Part shown: one piece after another, positions 11,022 to 35,195 of the stretch
Position numbering within the stretch: the stretch's first letter is position 1
How the letters are laid out: each line of letters starts with the position of its first letter
Assembly (NCBI GenBank): GCA_009193035.1
Contig: SWDT01000001.1
Span: forward strand, 2,232,001-2,296,000
DNA length: 64,000 nt
From: Halicephalobus mephisto
Lineage: Eukaryota > Nematoda > Chromadorea > Rhabditida > Panagrolaimidae
Reading direction: 5' to 3'
The notes under the pieces: model-generated
What the model saw: the letters and a program-made list of their open reading frames with translations, nothing else
Database searches by the model: none
What the model was told of the DNA's origin: nothing
Program-made: the position numbers and the translations under genes

Positions 11022-13723
11022 TCATGTTTCGCAATAGAAGCTAAGTCGTCCTCCGTCGTCTCTATGGATATTTATATTCTCGTATTTCGCAAGTTTCTTC
11101 TCGAGCCAATTTACTCTTTTCAACAGTTTGTCATTTTGACTTGTCTGTTCTGCCAACAGCTTTGCCATTCTGAAAAGTGCAAACATAACTTTACAAAAAA
11201 CAGGAATTGTATACTTTGTTTGAAGGTAACCCAAATGGGCTTGTAGCTCGATTGTCAACTCCTCTGTTGTTCTGTTTTCTTCTGGAGCGTTTTCATCGAG
11301 TAGATTGTCCTTCCTTAAGAGCTCCCTTCCTTTCTGAATCAGTATTCGTCTCGCGTCCGGATATTCTCTCAAAGCTTCCCACAGATGGTCTTTGCTGAGA
11401 GTGAAAAGGTCGGAATATCCAACAGATCTTATGTTTGCAGATCTTCGATTCCCTTGCTTACTTCCGGCGATGTTTAAAATACTCAACTCTCCAAAAACGG
11501 CCCCCTCCTGCAAAGTCGCAAGGGTAGTCTGTCCGTCATCAGTAAGAACCTGGAAATTGATGACTATGAAAAACAGTAAATTACTGCGAGATTGACCTCT
11601 AGCTTGCCTCTTTTGACAATGTACATTTCTCTTCCAATGTCCCCCTTACGACAAACATAATCACCAGGACTGAAGACCTAAAGCCATGATTACTGGTTAG
11701 TCTGGTGGTGAAATGTAATTGTCATTACCTGCAGTTGAAGCTTCAGCACAAGCTCAGCTAAAAGACCGGCTTCGCAATCCTAAAAATACTAGAAAGTTAG
11801 AATTATGTTGAACTGAATGTGGTCCTCACTTGGAAGATTCTGACTTTCCTCAGAGTCTCGAAATGAACATGCATGGCGATTTCAGCTTGAAGTTTATCCG
11901 GCAGGACTTGTAAAACTTGTTGATCGGCCAAAGTCTGTTTATTGGCCCAAAGATAGTCGAACCACTTGATTACCCTCATTTCTAACTAAATTTTAAACAT
12001 ATAATTGGGTTTATTGAAATCATTTACATGTTTGCTGACTTTTCTCAAATCCATGTATTGTTTGATTCCATCCACCTTGGACTGGAAATCAGTCCTGGCA
12101 GCACTCATGTTCGAAATCATACTGCCAACATTACCGACGATTGTAGCGAAGATCAAAACTCCACACATGAGGTCCATAGTAACGAAAGCGAATTCTACGT
12201 TGTGAACGGGCCCTGGGACTTCTCCGATCGTAGTCAAAATCAAAGTGGACCAGTAGAAACTGTAAACATAACGACGGTAAATTGTGTCTTCTACTCCGCT
12301 GAAATAATCTCCGGTAATTGCTATCTAAAAAGGTGAAAATTCTCACGGAGGCAAGCTTTGAATGTTCTTCGCCCCGTAGACCCAGTTATCACTCCCAAGA
12401 CCTATGGTACTCGAAACTAAAAAATAAATACATCCGTTCCAATGGATCAGGACTACGATATAAGCAACAACACAGAATACCCTGAAGGCGTTGGGGAAGC
12501 TGATTCTCGTTTCAGTCGCAGAAATGAAGGACTGTAGTCTGTCGAGTTTGGCCAACCGATTAAACCGTAGAACTGGCTTTGGGGTGTTGATTGCAATTTC
12601 TAGTACGTAATCTAAAGGTAACAAAGAGAAAATATCGATTCGGAATGTTGTTGTCTTTCTGTAGGCTTTCATGATCGTCTTCACGTCCCGGACGAGGAGT
12701 CCTTGTTCAAGATAACCTCAAATTGCCTTGTTATTGTAATTAGTTACTTTCAAAACGTACCCGTTCTTGATCTCACAAAAAGGTCAAGTAAATAAATAAA
12801 ATCCGCAACGACATCCAGAATGAAGAAGAACAACTTGAATCTACCGTCTACCGTCGAATCCAGGAACACACAGCGGAAAGGCACCAACTACAGTGATCAA
12901 GAGGATTTCGGTATTATTAATTAGATGATACTTACCAGTAAATTGTATATATACGCAAGAGTAACAATCCACAACCAATAGTAGAAACTCTCTGCCGATG
13001 AATCAACTACGAAATGCTTCCAGTAATACTTCAGATTCTTTTCCTGAGGCGATTCTGCCTGGGCATTATTCATTACGGAATTGGAAGACATTCCGTATTT
13101 GCTGAAGAAATTTTCGTGTTCCTGAGATACAGTAGAGTCTACTCCTCTGGATTTTCTGTTTAAGAGGGTTATGCTCTAAAATTTATTAATAATTTAAAAG
13201 AAATATTTTTTCCGACCTTGGCAATGTGAGCAAATCTCGCTCCTTTCGAGTTCGAAATAGAGTTGAGTAGATTTGATCCAGTGGGTGGAAGACTCTGCAT
13301 TGAAATACTTCCACCGTTGGCAAAGAATTTTGGACTAGACGCATCGCCTAAGGGGCTTAAAGATGGAATACTTTTTCGGATCTCTTCTGAGCGGAAATCA
13401 ACGTCATTCATTGGCTCCAGAAGTCTTTTTCTGATGATACTCTGCAGTTTCAAGTTTGATGCCCGTCTTCGGTCCCATGTTTCCTCATTTGCTGTTAGGT
13501 TTCCTGGATCCAAAACAATTTCGGGAGGTGCTAGTTTGGATTCTTCTTCTTGGATACTCTCATTACTTCCTCTGGCATCCCCAGGTAATCGATACAGCGT
13601 CCTTTCTAGTTTCTGTTCCATTGAATCCTTTTTGGAGTCAGACCGCCGTTTCGCAGGAGCCGAAATAATTCTACTGTACTTGCGAGAAGAGGTAGACTCA
13701 GGAAATTCCTCTCTATCTGGCAT
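11022..13723 (-). CDS. Cyclic-nucleotide-gated cation channel, alpha (CNGA/TAX-4 type)
   Basis: cGMP/cAMP-opened cation channel of sensory neuron membranes. Ten exons (13217-13723, 12936-13175, 12761-12887, 12347-12716, 12028-12298, 11830-11985, 11729-11779, 11597-11677, 11215-11549, 11022-11169) give 761 residues. The first about 230 residues are a polar, Ser-rich cytosolic region. S1 begins near 235. S4 carries [13 protein letters not shown]. The pore has [10 protein letters not shown] near 437-446, keeping the selectivity Glu; vertebrate and TAX-4 alpha subunits usually read TTIGETPPPV. The C-linker and cyclic-nucleotide-binding domain run about 505-680 ([24 protein letters not shown] phosphate-binding region, split here only for description). 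A C-terminal leucine-zipper helix follows. The architecture says alpha subunit rather than TAX-2 beta. Which of tax-4, cng-1 or cng-3 it matches is not resolved. Confidence 0.92.
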
Positions 13724-14475
13724 CTTGTCAGGCTGAAGTTAAGGAAACTTAATTAGCGAATACATTTAGATACCAGTGGAGAAATAAAAAAGTTGATGAA
13801 CTCTAAGTTACCTGATTTCATAATTTACGCAATTTGAAGAGAGTAACAGTATAGTCTCATCAAGAAAGAGGAGCGAAGCTGTCTTTGCTGCTGTCGTCCC
13901 TTAAGGCCTTAGAAAAAGCCGCGGGTGGAAGTCGTCGCATTGGTGACGGCTAATATCTCAAAAAAGAATGAAATATAAATCAAACTTGCCGTTAACGAGC
14001 TTGGTCCTCTGCTCTTAAGGGACACGAATACTTGAATATTAAAATCCATGAACATTTAGTTCATCGTTCAAAATGGATATTCCAGCAATGAATAAAAAGC
14101 GAAATATCCAATTACGACTGAAACATAAGTTAGGTATGCTCTCTAATGACGCTCAAGGGCGGAGATAAGCTTAAATTATAATAATGTTCACACATGGTTT
14201 TTGTTAGATGACCACCTAGAGGGAAATTATGTTTCAGAAAAATTATAATTCTGCCTTAATTGCATATGGATGTTTCTATTGTGATGGTATTTAGAGAGCA
14301 ACAGTAACATGACAACCACACAATCCAGCAACAGAAATGGCTGGGAAGCTTTCTCTGTTCACTCCCAAGTTTACTTCGTTATCAATCGATAAAACTTTGT
14401 TTGTCGAAAGGAATCCATCGAGGAAGGGTACCTATTGATTAGGAATTTCTCGGGCATGATTCAGACAGCTTTCTG
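13724..14475. other. Divergent promoter region, CNG channel / CDC50
   Basis: About 750 bp upstream of both genes. A CTTCAG acceptor-like site lies just upstream of the channel ATG on the minus strand. No gene seen within. Confidence 0.4.
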
Positions 14476-15829
14476 ATGCGACGTTTATTTAGCAGAGATT
14501 TGAAAACGGCAGATTTGCCGAAAATAAAACCAGGGAATCAAAGAAATAAACCGGCGAGTAAGTTGTGAATGAAATTCTTTATATTTATATTTGTATTGTG
14601 ATTTTGTGGAAATAAAAATAATTGGGGAACTTTTAGATTCTCAATGGCTGCAACAGAAATCGAGCAGCTATCGACCGTTGTTGACCTTCAATGTGGCTGT
14701 AATAATCATGGTGACATTGATAGGTATCTTGATTCTCGGAGGAATTTTCTTATTGAATGCTGCCAATCAAGGTAGATCCATTCATGCCTGCCACTTTTGA
14801 TATTAAAGATTCATTTTAGCGAAAGAAGGAATAATTGACTATACGTCCTGCCAATCAGTTAATAAGTCCATCCCTATTCATATTCCAGGAAATATTCATC
14901 CAGGTAAATATGAAGATGAAGCTTCCGATTACACTTTTCTAGCAGAAATCCTCAATGAAGACGAAAACGAAGACATGGACAATAGAACATGTCTTTATAA
15001 AATTGAATTGACTTCAAGTTACGATGGTGATGTCAAATTCTATTACGGGTTGGAGGGGTATTATCAGAATATGAGGCTCTATTTTCGATCCCGAAACGAC
15101 ATTCAACTAAGAGGTAAACAACTGAGCCTCACTGAAGACTGTAATCCTTACGAAACAATAAAGGATGAATTCAACAAGACATGGCCTATAGCTCCTTGTG
15201 GAGCCGTTGCGAATTCATTCTTCAATGACACTTTTAAACTTTTCTATCAATACAACGGTTCCCTCATCAGAGTTCCCTGGACGACGAAACACTTAATTCA
15301 TCCGAGTATAAGGAAAAAGTATATCAATCCAGATCCCATTAATGGATCCTTATGTGCAGCTTTTAATGGAACCTTGCCCCCTCCTGCATGGTCCCGAAGC
15401 GTCTGTGAATTGGTCGACGAAGACGGGGGTACCGGATTCGAAAATTTTGACTTCATGATCTGGATGCAGACGGCGGCCTTGCCGAAATTCAGAAAAATTT
15501 ACAGAGGGCTTAATAGGACCACCAATGAGCTCTTCAAAGACGGATTACCCAAAGGGAGCTATGTTTTGAAGATTTCCGACAGTAAGTCCTCACTCATTGA
15601 ATTCAACTAGTACTTAGTTTCAGATTACCCAGTATCTGACTACAATGGCAAGAAACGATTCATCATTGTAGTTGGTGGATTATATGGCCAGAAGAATTAT
15701 TTTCTCCCACTGGCCTTCTTCACTACGGCATTTGGTCTTTTCTTCATTATTATTTTCTTGATAATTATAAAATACGGTCGATGTAATGGTCTTGAATCGA
15801 GGTTAGAGAGTGTTGTAAGACGTTTTTAA
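14476..15829 (+). CDS. TMEM30A: CDC50/TMEM30 family flippase beta subunit (chat-1-like)
   Basis: Essential partner of P4-ATPase lipid flippases; needed for their ER exit and activity. Exons 14476-14557, 14637-14771, 14820-15581 and 15624-15829 give 394 residues (family usual size 350-400). Transmembrane 1 lies at about 45-70 (VIIMVTLIGILILGGIFLL), a large lumenal domain follows, and transmembrane 2 at about 357-380 near the C-terminus. Family hallmarks seen: YYGLEGYYQNMRLYFRSRND (the FYQNHRRYVKSRD block of TMEM30A), CNPY, IAPCGAVANSFFNDTF, and GLYGQKNYFLP before TM2. Several NxS/T sites are in the ectodomain. The start is the first ATG in an open exon with a GTAAG donor. Confidence 0.92.
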
Positions 15830-16787
15830 GCAATTTCTACGTGTATAAATAATTCGACATCAAAATTAAGTCCTGAAATTAGACTTCAATGTTGAGGTAG
15901 AGTGGTCCGCTCTGATTGGCTTAAAATTAATTTTTGGATGATAATTTGTTTAGAAAATTTACCTTAAAATTTTTCTTCATCCATCGACTGTAAATTATCA
16001 TATAATTTAACTACTAAATACGATTTATTTTTCATTTCTAACTCTAAGTAGTAGGAAATTGGTTTGAAGTTGGTTACAAACTCCCAAAATTAGTTATATA
16101 TCCCAATTTTATTCAAGTCAAATTAATAAGACTACCTTAAGCCTCAAGAAATGTTTGTTTGGAATCCTTATTTTTCACAAATGCAGGAGAATATGGGCAT
16201 TATTCCAAATGATGGGGCATTGAGACGAATTATAAATCAAACAACCTATCAGCCTTAAACGTTGCATGCAGGTTGCAAATTTATTTTTGAATTTGGTATT
16301 GAATTCTTCATAGACCTGGGCATGAAGCCTTTTATTGATATCATTGGGATACTTAATTCATTTCCATACGTGTATAAATAGCTTATTATTTGACGTAATG
16401 AGTTGGAAAATAAAAATTGATGGAAAAGACGAACTTGCAAACTGAACTAAAAAATTAATCATGAATTTTCAAAATTATGGATAATTAGGCTTTCAAGTTT
16501 ACTTTTATTTTTAAAGAATTTTATTTGATCTCTATCTCTTCAAGTATAAATTTCAAAATTTAGCATTTGTTGCCTGAGTTGCAGTAGAACGAAATTGGAA
16601 AACAGACATTCAATTTCTAATCGATTTTTGTTTCTGATCGAATTTTATAGATTTATTGATTAGTCAGTTTTCTCTTTTTTACTAACTTCACAACTTTATG
16701 AAACTTCTCTGAAATGAAAATCTGACTTTCATTTATCTGTTAGCAAAATAGATCGATAAATGAAAATTTAATTATAAAGGAGAAACA
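15830..16787. other. AT-rich convergent gap
   Basis: About 950 bp between the 3' ends of the CDC50 gene and the minus-strand gene ending at 16788. Many short A/T runs, no coding region seen. Confidence 0.4.
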
Positions 16788-17703
16788 CTATTCCTTGAGT
16801 TTTCTCTTGGTTCCAATGGTCAAACCTTTGGATGTTTTGAACAATCTTAACTCATCCAGCAAAACATTCATGCGTTCTTTAAGCTTGCCAAACCAGTATT
16901 TACTCTGATTCAAATCATTTTTGCTCGTGAGTTCCTTTATGATGAAGCCCCACGGTTCCTTAACCTCGTCTATCCACTCTTTCAGCTTCCACTCAGCTTC
17001 ATCAGACCAGTTGGCGGTACTGTTTGCTGGATGGAGATGGAGTACCAAGAGGTTGACGATCCTACAGTAGATTTTCAAAGCTTCGTTGTATCTTTCGACT
17101 AGAAGTCCACTCTGACAAAGCTGAACCATCCTCTGTCTTTCTTCGGAAATCAGTTCATCGGATTCACAAGCGGTTTGGATACCACTTAAAATGACAGTCA
17201 GAAGTCTGATGCTCTCGACTTCAAGGGTTCTAATGCAGTCCTCAATGATGCTGTAGAATTGAGGATTGTGGGCTCTGGAGATAAAATTGTCGAAAATCTC
17301 CATGACTACTTTTTTAACATTTTTCTCTGTAAAGTTTGTTACAATGAAAAACAAATTAGACATAAATTATTTTAAAATTGTGTACCGTTAATTTGAATGT
17401 CAGGTTCATTGACTTCAGGGAACTGAGTTCCGATGGAGATATTCCTCGTGATAAAATCTTGTTCATAGCTGAAATAATAGGCAATCCTGAAAATGAACAA
17501 TTTTGGACTTTTAACTACGAATAAACTGACCATGATTCGGTCGCTCTTCCGAGATGCTTGATGGCATTTGGGAGGTTAACTCTAGAAAGAGCTAGCAATC
17601 CTTCCTTTGCTTTTCGATTACATTCTGTAATTCTTTCCTTCTTTACCATCTCTGAAGTCTTCTTATTCCCAGAATTGAGATAATCGTTGATCGAATCACT
17701 CAT
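16788..17703 (-). CDS. Unrecognised helical protein
   Basis: Three exons (17531-17703, 17386-17486, 16788-17326) give 270 residues with consistent phases and GT-AG introns of 44 and 59 nt. No signal peptide or membrane segment. The sequence is largely amphipathic helix, rich in Leu, Glu and Lys, with a QFPEVNEPDIQIN linker near 83-95. The N-terminal stretch KAKEGLLALSRVNLPNAIKHLGRATESW could be a helical hairpin of TPR style, but I cannot show a repeat. The C-terminus is basic (GTKRKLKE). I do not know the function. The reading frame, codon use and splice sites support a real gene. Confidence 0.7.
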
Positions 17704-18646
17704 TTCATCAACTTCATAAAGCTCTATTTAATCTGATACTAATATATCCAAATTCCACGGAAATAAAGATATTGGACCGTCATTGGCTGCTATGGAGTCT
17801 GACCGGATGATTTGATGATCAAGACGAGCATAAGGAAAACACGGGACTGGAAAAAATTTTTTGCTATGAAGGAAAAATTCGTAACTTTCCCAAGATAAAA
17901 ACTGATATGAATCATCGCAAACAAAACAACGAGTTTAAATCAAATGAACAAGTAGTTTTTTATTCAAAAATCTACAACACATCTAAATGAATATGAAATC
18001 CATCGGTAAACTAAACCTTAAGAATTCATATTAGGCATTTCAAAAACTCCTATTATTTCGCACATTAATCGAGGAACAAACAATATATTCAAAAAGATTG
18101 ATTAGTTCCAAAATGCCAGAATCCAAACTTTGCTATCGAAAAATGTCATTCGGTACTCACAAGAAAGTTCCTTATTAAATAATACTCGAGTAGAGATAAA
18201 ATTAATGTAGCAAAACCAATTCCTCCACGAAATCCTTAACAACCCAGTTTTTTCTAAGAGCATATAGAAATTGATATGCAAATCAATTTAAGAGAATGAA
18301 CTCCTATATAAACATCTTCTGATGTTATTTTCACTACTTTATATTACTATTGTAAAGATATTCACTATGAAACGAATTTACCACGGAATAATACCCTAGA
18401 CGGATTTCAAGAACGAAGATTATATCAAAGTCTAAATATCCCGACAAATGAAATTTTTCCCAACGTATTTCAAAATGTGAGTTTATTGTCAAGCCACAAC
18501 CATTAACCCAACTATCATAAATATCAATAAATATGATAAACTCCAGTTAATATAGTAAAAATAAGTCACTGACCATCTTTATCAAAAATCAAAGAATCAT
18601 AGTTGTAAAGTGAAGTGAAGTGAAGTTGCTCGTATTCAGAGTGAAG
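17704..18646. other. Intergenic gap
   Basis: About 940 bp of AT-rich DNA between two minus-strand genes. It should contain the sel-2 3' UTR and the promoter of the gene ending at 17703. No gene seen. Confidence 0.4.
18608..18626. repeat. Short tandem repeat (AAGTG)n
   Basis: About four copies of a 5-bp unit in the sel-2 3' flank. Seen directly. Confidence 0.6.
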
Positions 18647-30446
<11,800 letters not shown>

Positions 30447-30933
30447 TTCTGAAATAAAGAGGCTTATGGAAATAATGTCAACAACGCGTCAACAGTCGGA
30501 AATCAAGGTCGATATATCGATTTAACAATACAATCACTATCTCATGTAAAGCCATCTGCAGTAAATTAATTTTCCGGGAATAATCCAGTAGTCCAAAAGA
30601 GGGAGGAAAACAAATTTGAATACATTTATGAAAGAAATTGACTGTTGGTAAGTTTGTCTCTCAGCGTCCACATCTCCGTCCCCGTTTCCATTCGTTGCAG
30701 GAACGTTCGTTCCCGAGAAAGCCGTAATCGTTCGTCGGCCACTACGCGCAGTAAAGCCATAGTTCCCTCCTGTTCTGACGTGTACAGCTCTTTTTCCTAG
30801 ACTCCTTTTTGGAGGTAGGCATTGTAACGGAATATTCTTTGTGAAATTTCAACGAAACCCAACTCTAGAGAATTCAAAAGTCAAGTGGTGTTTGGAATAT
30901 CTTATTTGAATGTAGATTTTATTAAATTCAATT
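30447..30933. other. sel-2 upstream region
   Basis: About 490 bp between sel-2 (start at 30446) and the end of the SDR gene. No gene seen. It likely holds the sel-2 promoter and the SDR 3' end. Confidence 0.4.
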
Positions 30934-31909
30934 TTACGGACCACTAACAATGAGTTTTACGGCATCTCCGAAGGATTCGATCAGATCTCGCCCTGGAACA
31001 AAGATACTGGTTCCTCCATCGGCCACGATGTTGGATCCAGTAATGTAGGAAGCTTCATCAGAAGCCAGGAATTTGATAATAGTAGCCATTTCGTTAGGGA
31101 CTCCATACCTCTTCATGGGGACGTATTTGTCTGTGTAATCATTACTAAGCTTGTTGGCGACGCATTGGGGGACTCCATGTCTCGTCACGAAGGCTGTTTC
31201 AACACCGCCAGGACTGTAATTGATTGGGGTTTTATCAGACCAGAACTAGAAACTTACATCAGGCCGTTGACTCTGACTCCGTGTTTTGCATACATGACAG
31301 CAGCATTTCTAGTAAAGTGATCGAGAGCAGCCTTGGCGATACTGTAGTACATCGTAGCAGGTACTGGACGAAGCCCTCCAATGGAACTGACGTTGATGAC
31401 ATTGCCGTGAGTTTTGGCTAAATGAGGGACAGCTAACTGAGTAAGTCTTATCGGAGCTCGGAGGTTCACATTCATCACGTATTCGTAATTCTCCATCGTC
31501 AGATTATCAGTCATAGGAACACCTGGTTTGTTAGAGATTCCTGCGTTGTTAATCTGAAGGAATTTTGAAATGAGTTTAAGATTTTATTTCAAAACATTAC
31601 CAAGATGTCCAGTTTGCCAAACTTCTTGACAGTTTCATCGACCAACTTCTGAAGGACGTTATCATCATCAACAGACCCTTGGATGGAAAGAATCTTCGAT
31701 GATGGGACTCCTTCGGTGACTATGGCTTTGGCACAAGCTTTCAGACGTTCAAGATTCTGTCCATGAAGGGTTACTGAAGCGCCTTCTAGGGCAAATAACA
31801 TAGCAGTAGCTTGACCAATTCCACTGGAGGACCCAGTGACAATTACTACTTTCCCCTCAAACTTTCCTTTTTCATAAAAAGGTTGAGGGACACGGTGTTT
31901 CTTAGGCAT
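30934..31909 (-). CDS. Short-chain dehydrogenase/reductase (classical SDR)
   Basis: NAD(P)-dependent oxidoreductase with a Rossmann fold; substrate not predictable. Exons 31601-31909, 31258-31553 and 30934-31213 give 294 residues, normal for the family once its short N-terminal extension is counted. Cofactor motif TGSSSGIG is at about 26-33. INNAG, split by the first intron, is at about 103-107. The catalytic Ser-Tyr-Lys is present (NVSSIGG, then YYSIAK). The C-terminal GSNIVADGG block is the usual end of the fold. It resembles nematode dhs genes and fungal or bacterial glucose-dehydrogenase-like SDRs. All catalytic residues are intact. Confidence 0.92.
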
Positions 31910-34900
31910 TTTAGAAGGTTCCAGATAATGTATGATTTATTTTTGCGATATTTATATACACTGAAATACCCTATAATCCAACCTCTAGCACAAAACACTT
32001 TCAAGAACAAAAAAATTTGTGCTCCCAAAACTGTGTGTTTTAGTAAGCAGCCATGATCCCGAGAAAAGAATCGGTACTCTTTTGTGTTCAATTTGTTCTC
32101 ATACATCGGCTTGCATTTGATTCCATGAATCATTGAGAAAATAAAAGCTTTTTATCATTTTAGTAGCCTACAATCACTGGTATTAACTTTTGACTCCAAA
32201 CAATTAGTAATTCTGATTCAATTGCAACAAATATTTAGATTAATATTGTGTTTTTTATATCAAACGGAAATCCATTGACTTTTCCGGTAACCTGTAATTT
32301 CTAAACTTTCCAAGCAGTTCATAGACTATCTGAGCTTTCTGGAACGAGTAATAATTAAAAAAGACTTTCAGACTTCAGATTAAACAACCTAGAACAAGTT
32401 TTTCTAATAAGATTTCCCGATTTAGAGTAATGTTTCTCCCCGCATAATATCTTGGCACAGAAATTCTCTCCTAAAAACAGGAACATTTGGTTTTATTCAT
32501 CTTCTTGTCGAGATTTATTGGATTTTTTGCTTTTAAGAATCGTCCCTTGATTCAATCCCTTCAATTAAATTTCCTCAAGAATTTGATATTTAGAATTTCT
32601 TCAAAAGGTCCCACTATAAGTGCTATAAGGAGTTTCTCATTATTTTAAAGAATTTTCCAGCAGATTGACCATCAAAAGAATTGGAGATTACAGAAGTCCA
32701 AAATAAATACCTACAAAGCTAAAAATCCGACATAAGTTAATTTTTTCTTTAACTGTTTCCAACAGATGCGAGTATTTTCCTTTGTCACGAAATACAAAGC
32801 AAAATGTCACTACGAAATCTAACAATTACGAAAGCTGGCTCAATCCACGTGAGGATAAAAATGACGCAAAGGACGTATAGCTTAGGAAAGTTATACGTAT
32901 TTAAAGAAAGCCCGTAATTACGCTCACTTTTCCTGTTTTTATCAACGATGTATTTTCATAATTTAGAACTACACAAAGTTAGTTTTAAATAGATTTTAGT
33001 TTTCTGGAATTGTCTAAAAAGACTTGGTTAGGATTTAGTTCACTGGAGTACTTCTGCTGGAAGAAGCCAAGTCAATATAAGATCTTCAGAATTCTGACGT
33101 TTCGTTCCCATCATTACTATCTAAAAGCACACGAAAATGAGTACAGTATGAAATGGAGTTAAATAATCCTTTGATTAAAAATAAGTTAAAAATAACCTCT
33201 TCGGGAAAATAAACTGTTGAAGTTGCTTCGAATCTTCGGGAAACAAATTCTCCAAATATAACTCATGGGGTGAGTTAAGAGTTTTTAATCAGTTGAATGG
33301 TCAAAAAGATTAGTATAAAAATGAGATCAACGTTGAGAACAGGAGAATTAAGCAAGGAAATAATTATACAAGTAGCAGTAGGAGGTATCATGGAAGTATA
33401 TGCATCGAACAACTAAAATCAAACACAGATCTCCCAAGATGTTAATCTCTATTGGAAACTGAGTTAGAATAGAGCTAAAAAAATTGGAGGTGAGAAATGC
33501 AGTAAAAAAATTTTCTGCATTATAAAGCAGTTTGTAAAGAATAACTCAAAAGAGTAATTAAAAAAACTAATCATTTGCTCTATTAGCTTAATGGCTGAAT
33601 AAGTAAATTAACGTTTCAAGCTCTCCAAGTTCAATTCCCAAATATTACGAGAAATATTAATAGCTCTGATCTCCATTCAAAACCCCTCAGGAGGTTAACG
33701 AGTTCAAGGATGCTAAAGACATCTAAGTGTTAAGAAGACCAGGTTTAGGGAGTTGGAAATAAAGATATTTGAAAGAAAATACATGGTATGGAGTGATTGA
33801 ATCTGTATATTCCAAATTTGAAGTCAGAATTAAGGATTGATTTTCGAAATCCGGAGATTGAAAGCATTAGATTTCGAAACTTTTTTTATTATCAATGATA
33901 TCTAATTTCCAGGACCTTCAACCTCTGAAGTCATCCCTAAAGGGGATCCTGGCAATCATTCCTAATTTTTTTCTAAATTTGAAATCCATAAGTTCAATTA
34001 TCTTATTTTACTTTTTTTTCAAATTTAAGGATATCTACATTTTGTTCCAAGAAGTACAAAATTATTTAGTAGCTCAAAATCTATAACACACGACACAGAT
34101 TATAATTATGTTTTCGAGTGCTAATTTAGGATTGGAGTTCATTCATGTTCTAAGTTTTCGTTCAATATTTGGCAACTCAACCAGAATCATCTTCGAAGCC
34201 TTTTTCAGAGGTATTGAAAATTAAACTATAGAAATTATAAATGTAAATAATTGAAAATTTGCTTTCATGACTTTACTTTATTGGCTAAATGAATTCTATG
34301 ATTGTGTAAAAATTGCATGTTTCAAAAAAAAGAATCTACTTTCTCTTTTTCGAAAAATAACGACTTTAGATTTTGCTAAAATTAGTGATTTTCTAGTGTT
34401 TTGAATTAAAAGTACTGTGATAACCTTAGGGGTTCTTTATCAACTCATTTCTTTATTATTTCATTGATCATAAAAATAAACAGGAGCTAATTATTCTTGA
34501 TATTATCCGGAAGATAAAAGCTAGTCTACAAAAGGTCCATTTGAAGAAATTTTCAGCAGAACAGAGGGGAAATGATACCGAGGTTGAGTTTTCCTCGGTC
34601 TATTTACCGAGGAAAAAGACATTTGCAACATCTAAAATTCCCAGCATCTTCTAAAAGCGTTTTCTGGTATTTTGAAACAAATACTTTGAGATTTCTTTTG
34701 AAACCTCAGAACTTCTCAAAAATGCCCAGAATTCTCATCGATCCGAAAATTATTTTTTAAATGCTCTGGAGTGCCATTATAGTTCTATCACTTTTCATAT
34801 GACCTTTAGAGTCAAAAATAACCAATTATAAATTCCAAAATGTCTTAGAAGCCACTGGTTTTCGAAAAAACTTTACAAAGCTGTCATGATTGAAAATGAA

Positions 34901-35195
34901 GCCATTTTTAGGTGTTTCTTAGATCGAATGCACTAAATTTGGACAATATCTCTGTAGTTAACTGTAAGTTTTAAGCTTATTATGGACATCATTCTTCAAA
35001 AATGATGATCCTGAAAAAGAGAAAAACGAGATTACGATAATCAGATTAAACTTTGAATATTTTCACTTTTTGGCAAACGAGATTGAAGAACATGGGAAAT
35101 TTTTATAATCTTTGATTTGGGAAAATTTATAAACAAAGATATGGCGCAGTTCTTTTCAAGTTCGGAATAAAGTTTGAGCACTGAAGGACTGAATC
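31910..35195. other. Gene-poor AT-rich region, 3.3 kb
   Basis: No open frame above about 65 codons, and none that splices into a recognised protein. Many poly-A/T runs. A tRNA-like patch near 33590-33640 fails the stem test (see rejected items). It separates the SDR start from the 3' end of the long mosaic gene. Confidence 0.5.

Noticed and set aside
33588..33645. tRNA-like patch with A-box-like TAGCTTAATGG and B-box-like AGTTCAATTCC
   Set aside because: The flanks of the T-loop do not pair and no acceptor stem forms, so it is not a tRNA; chance or a very decayed element.
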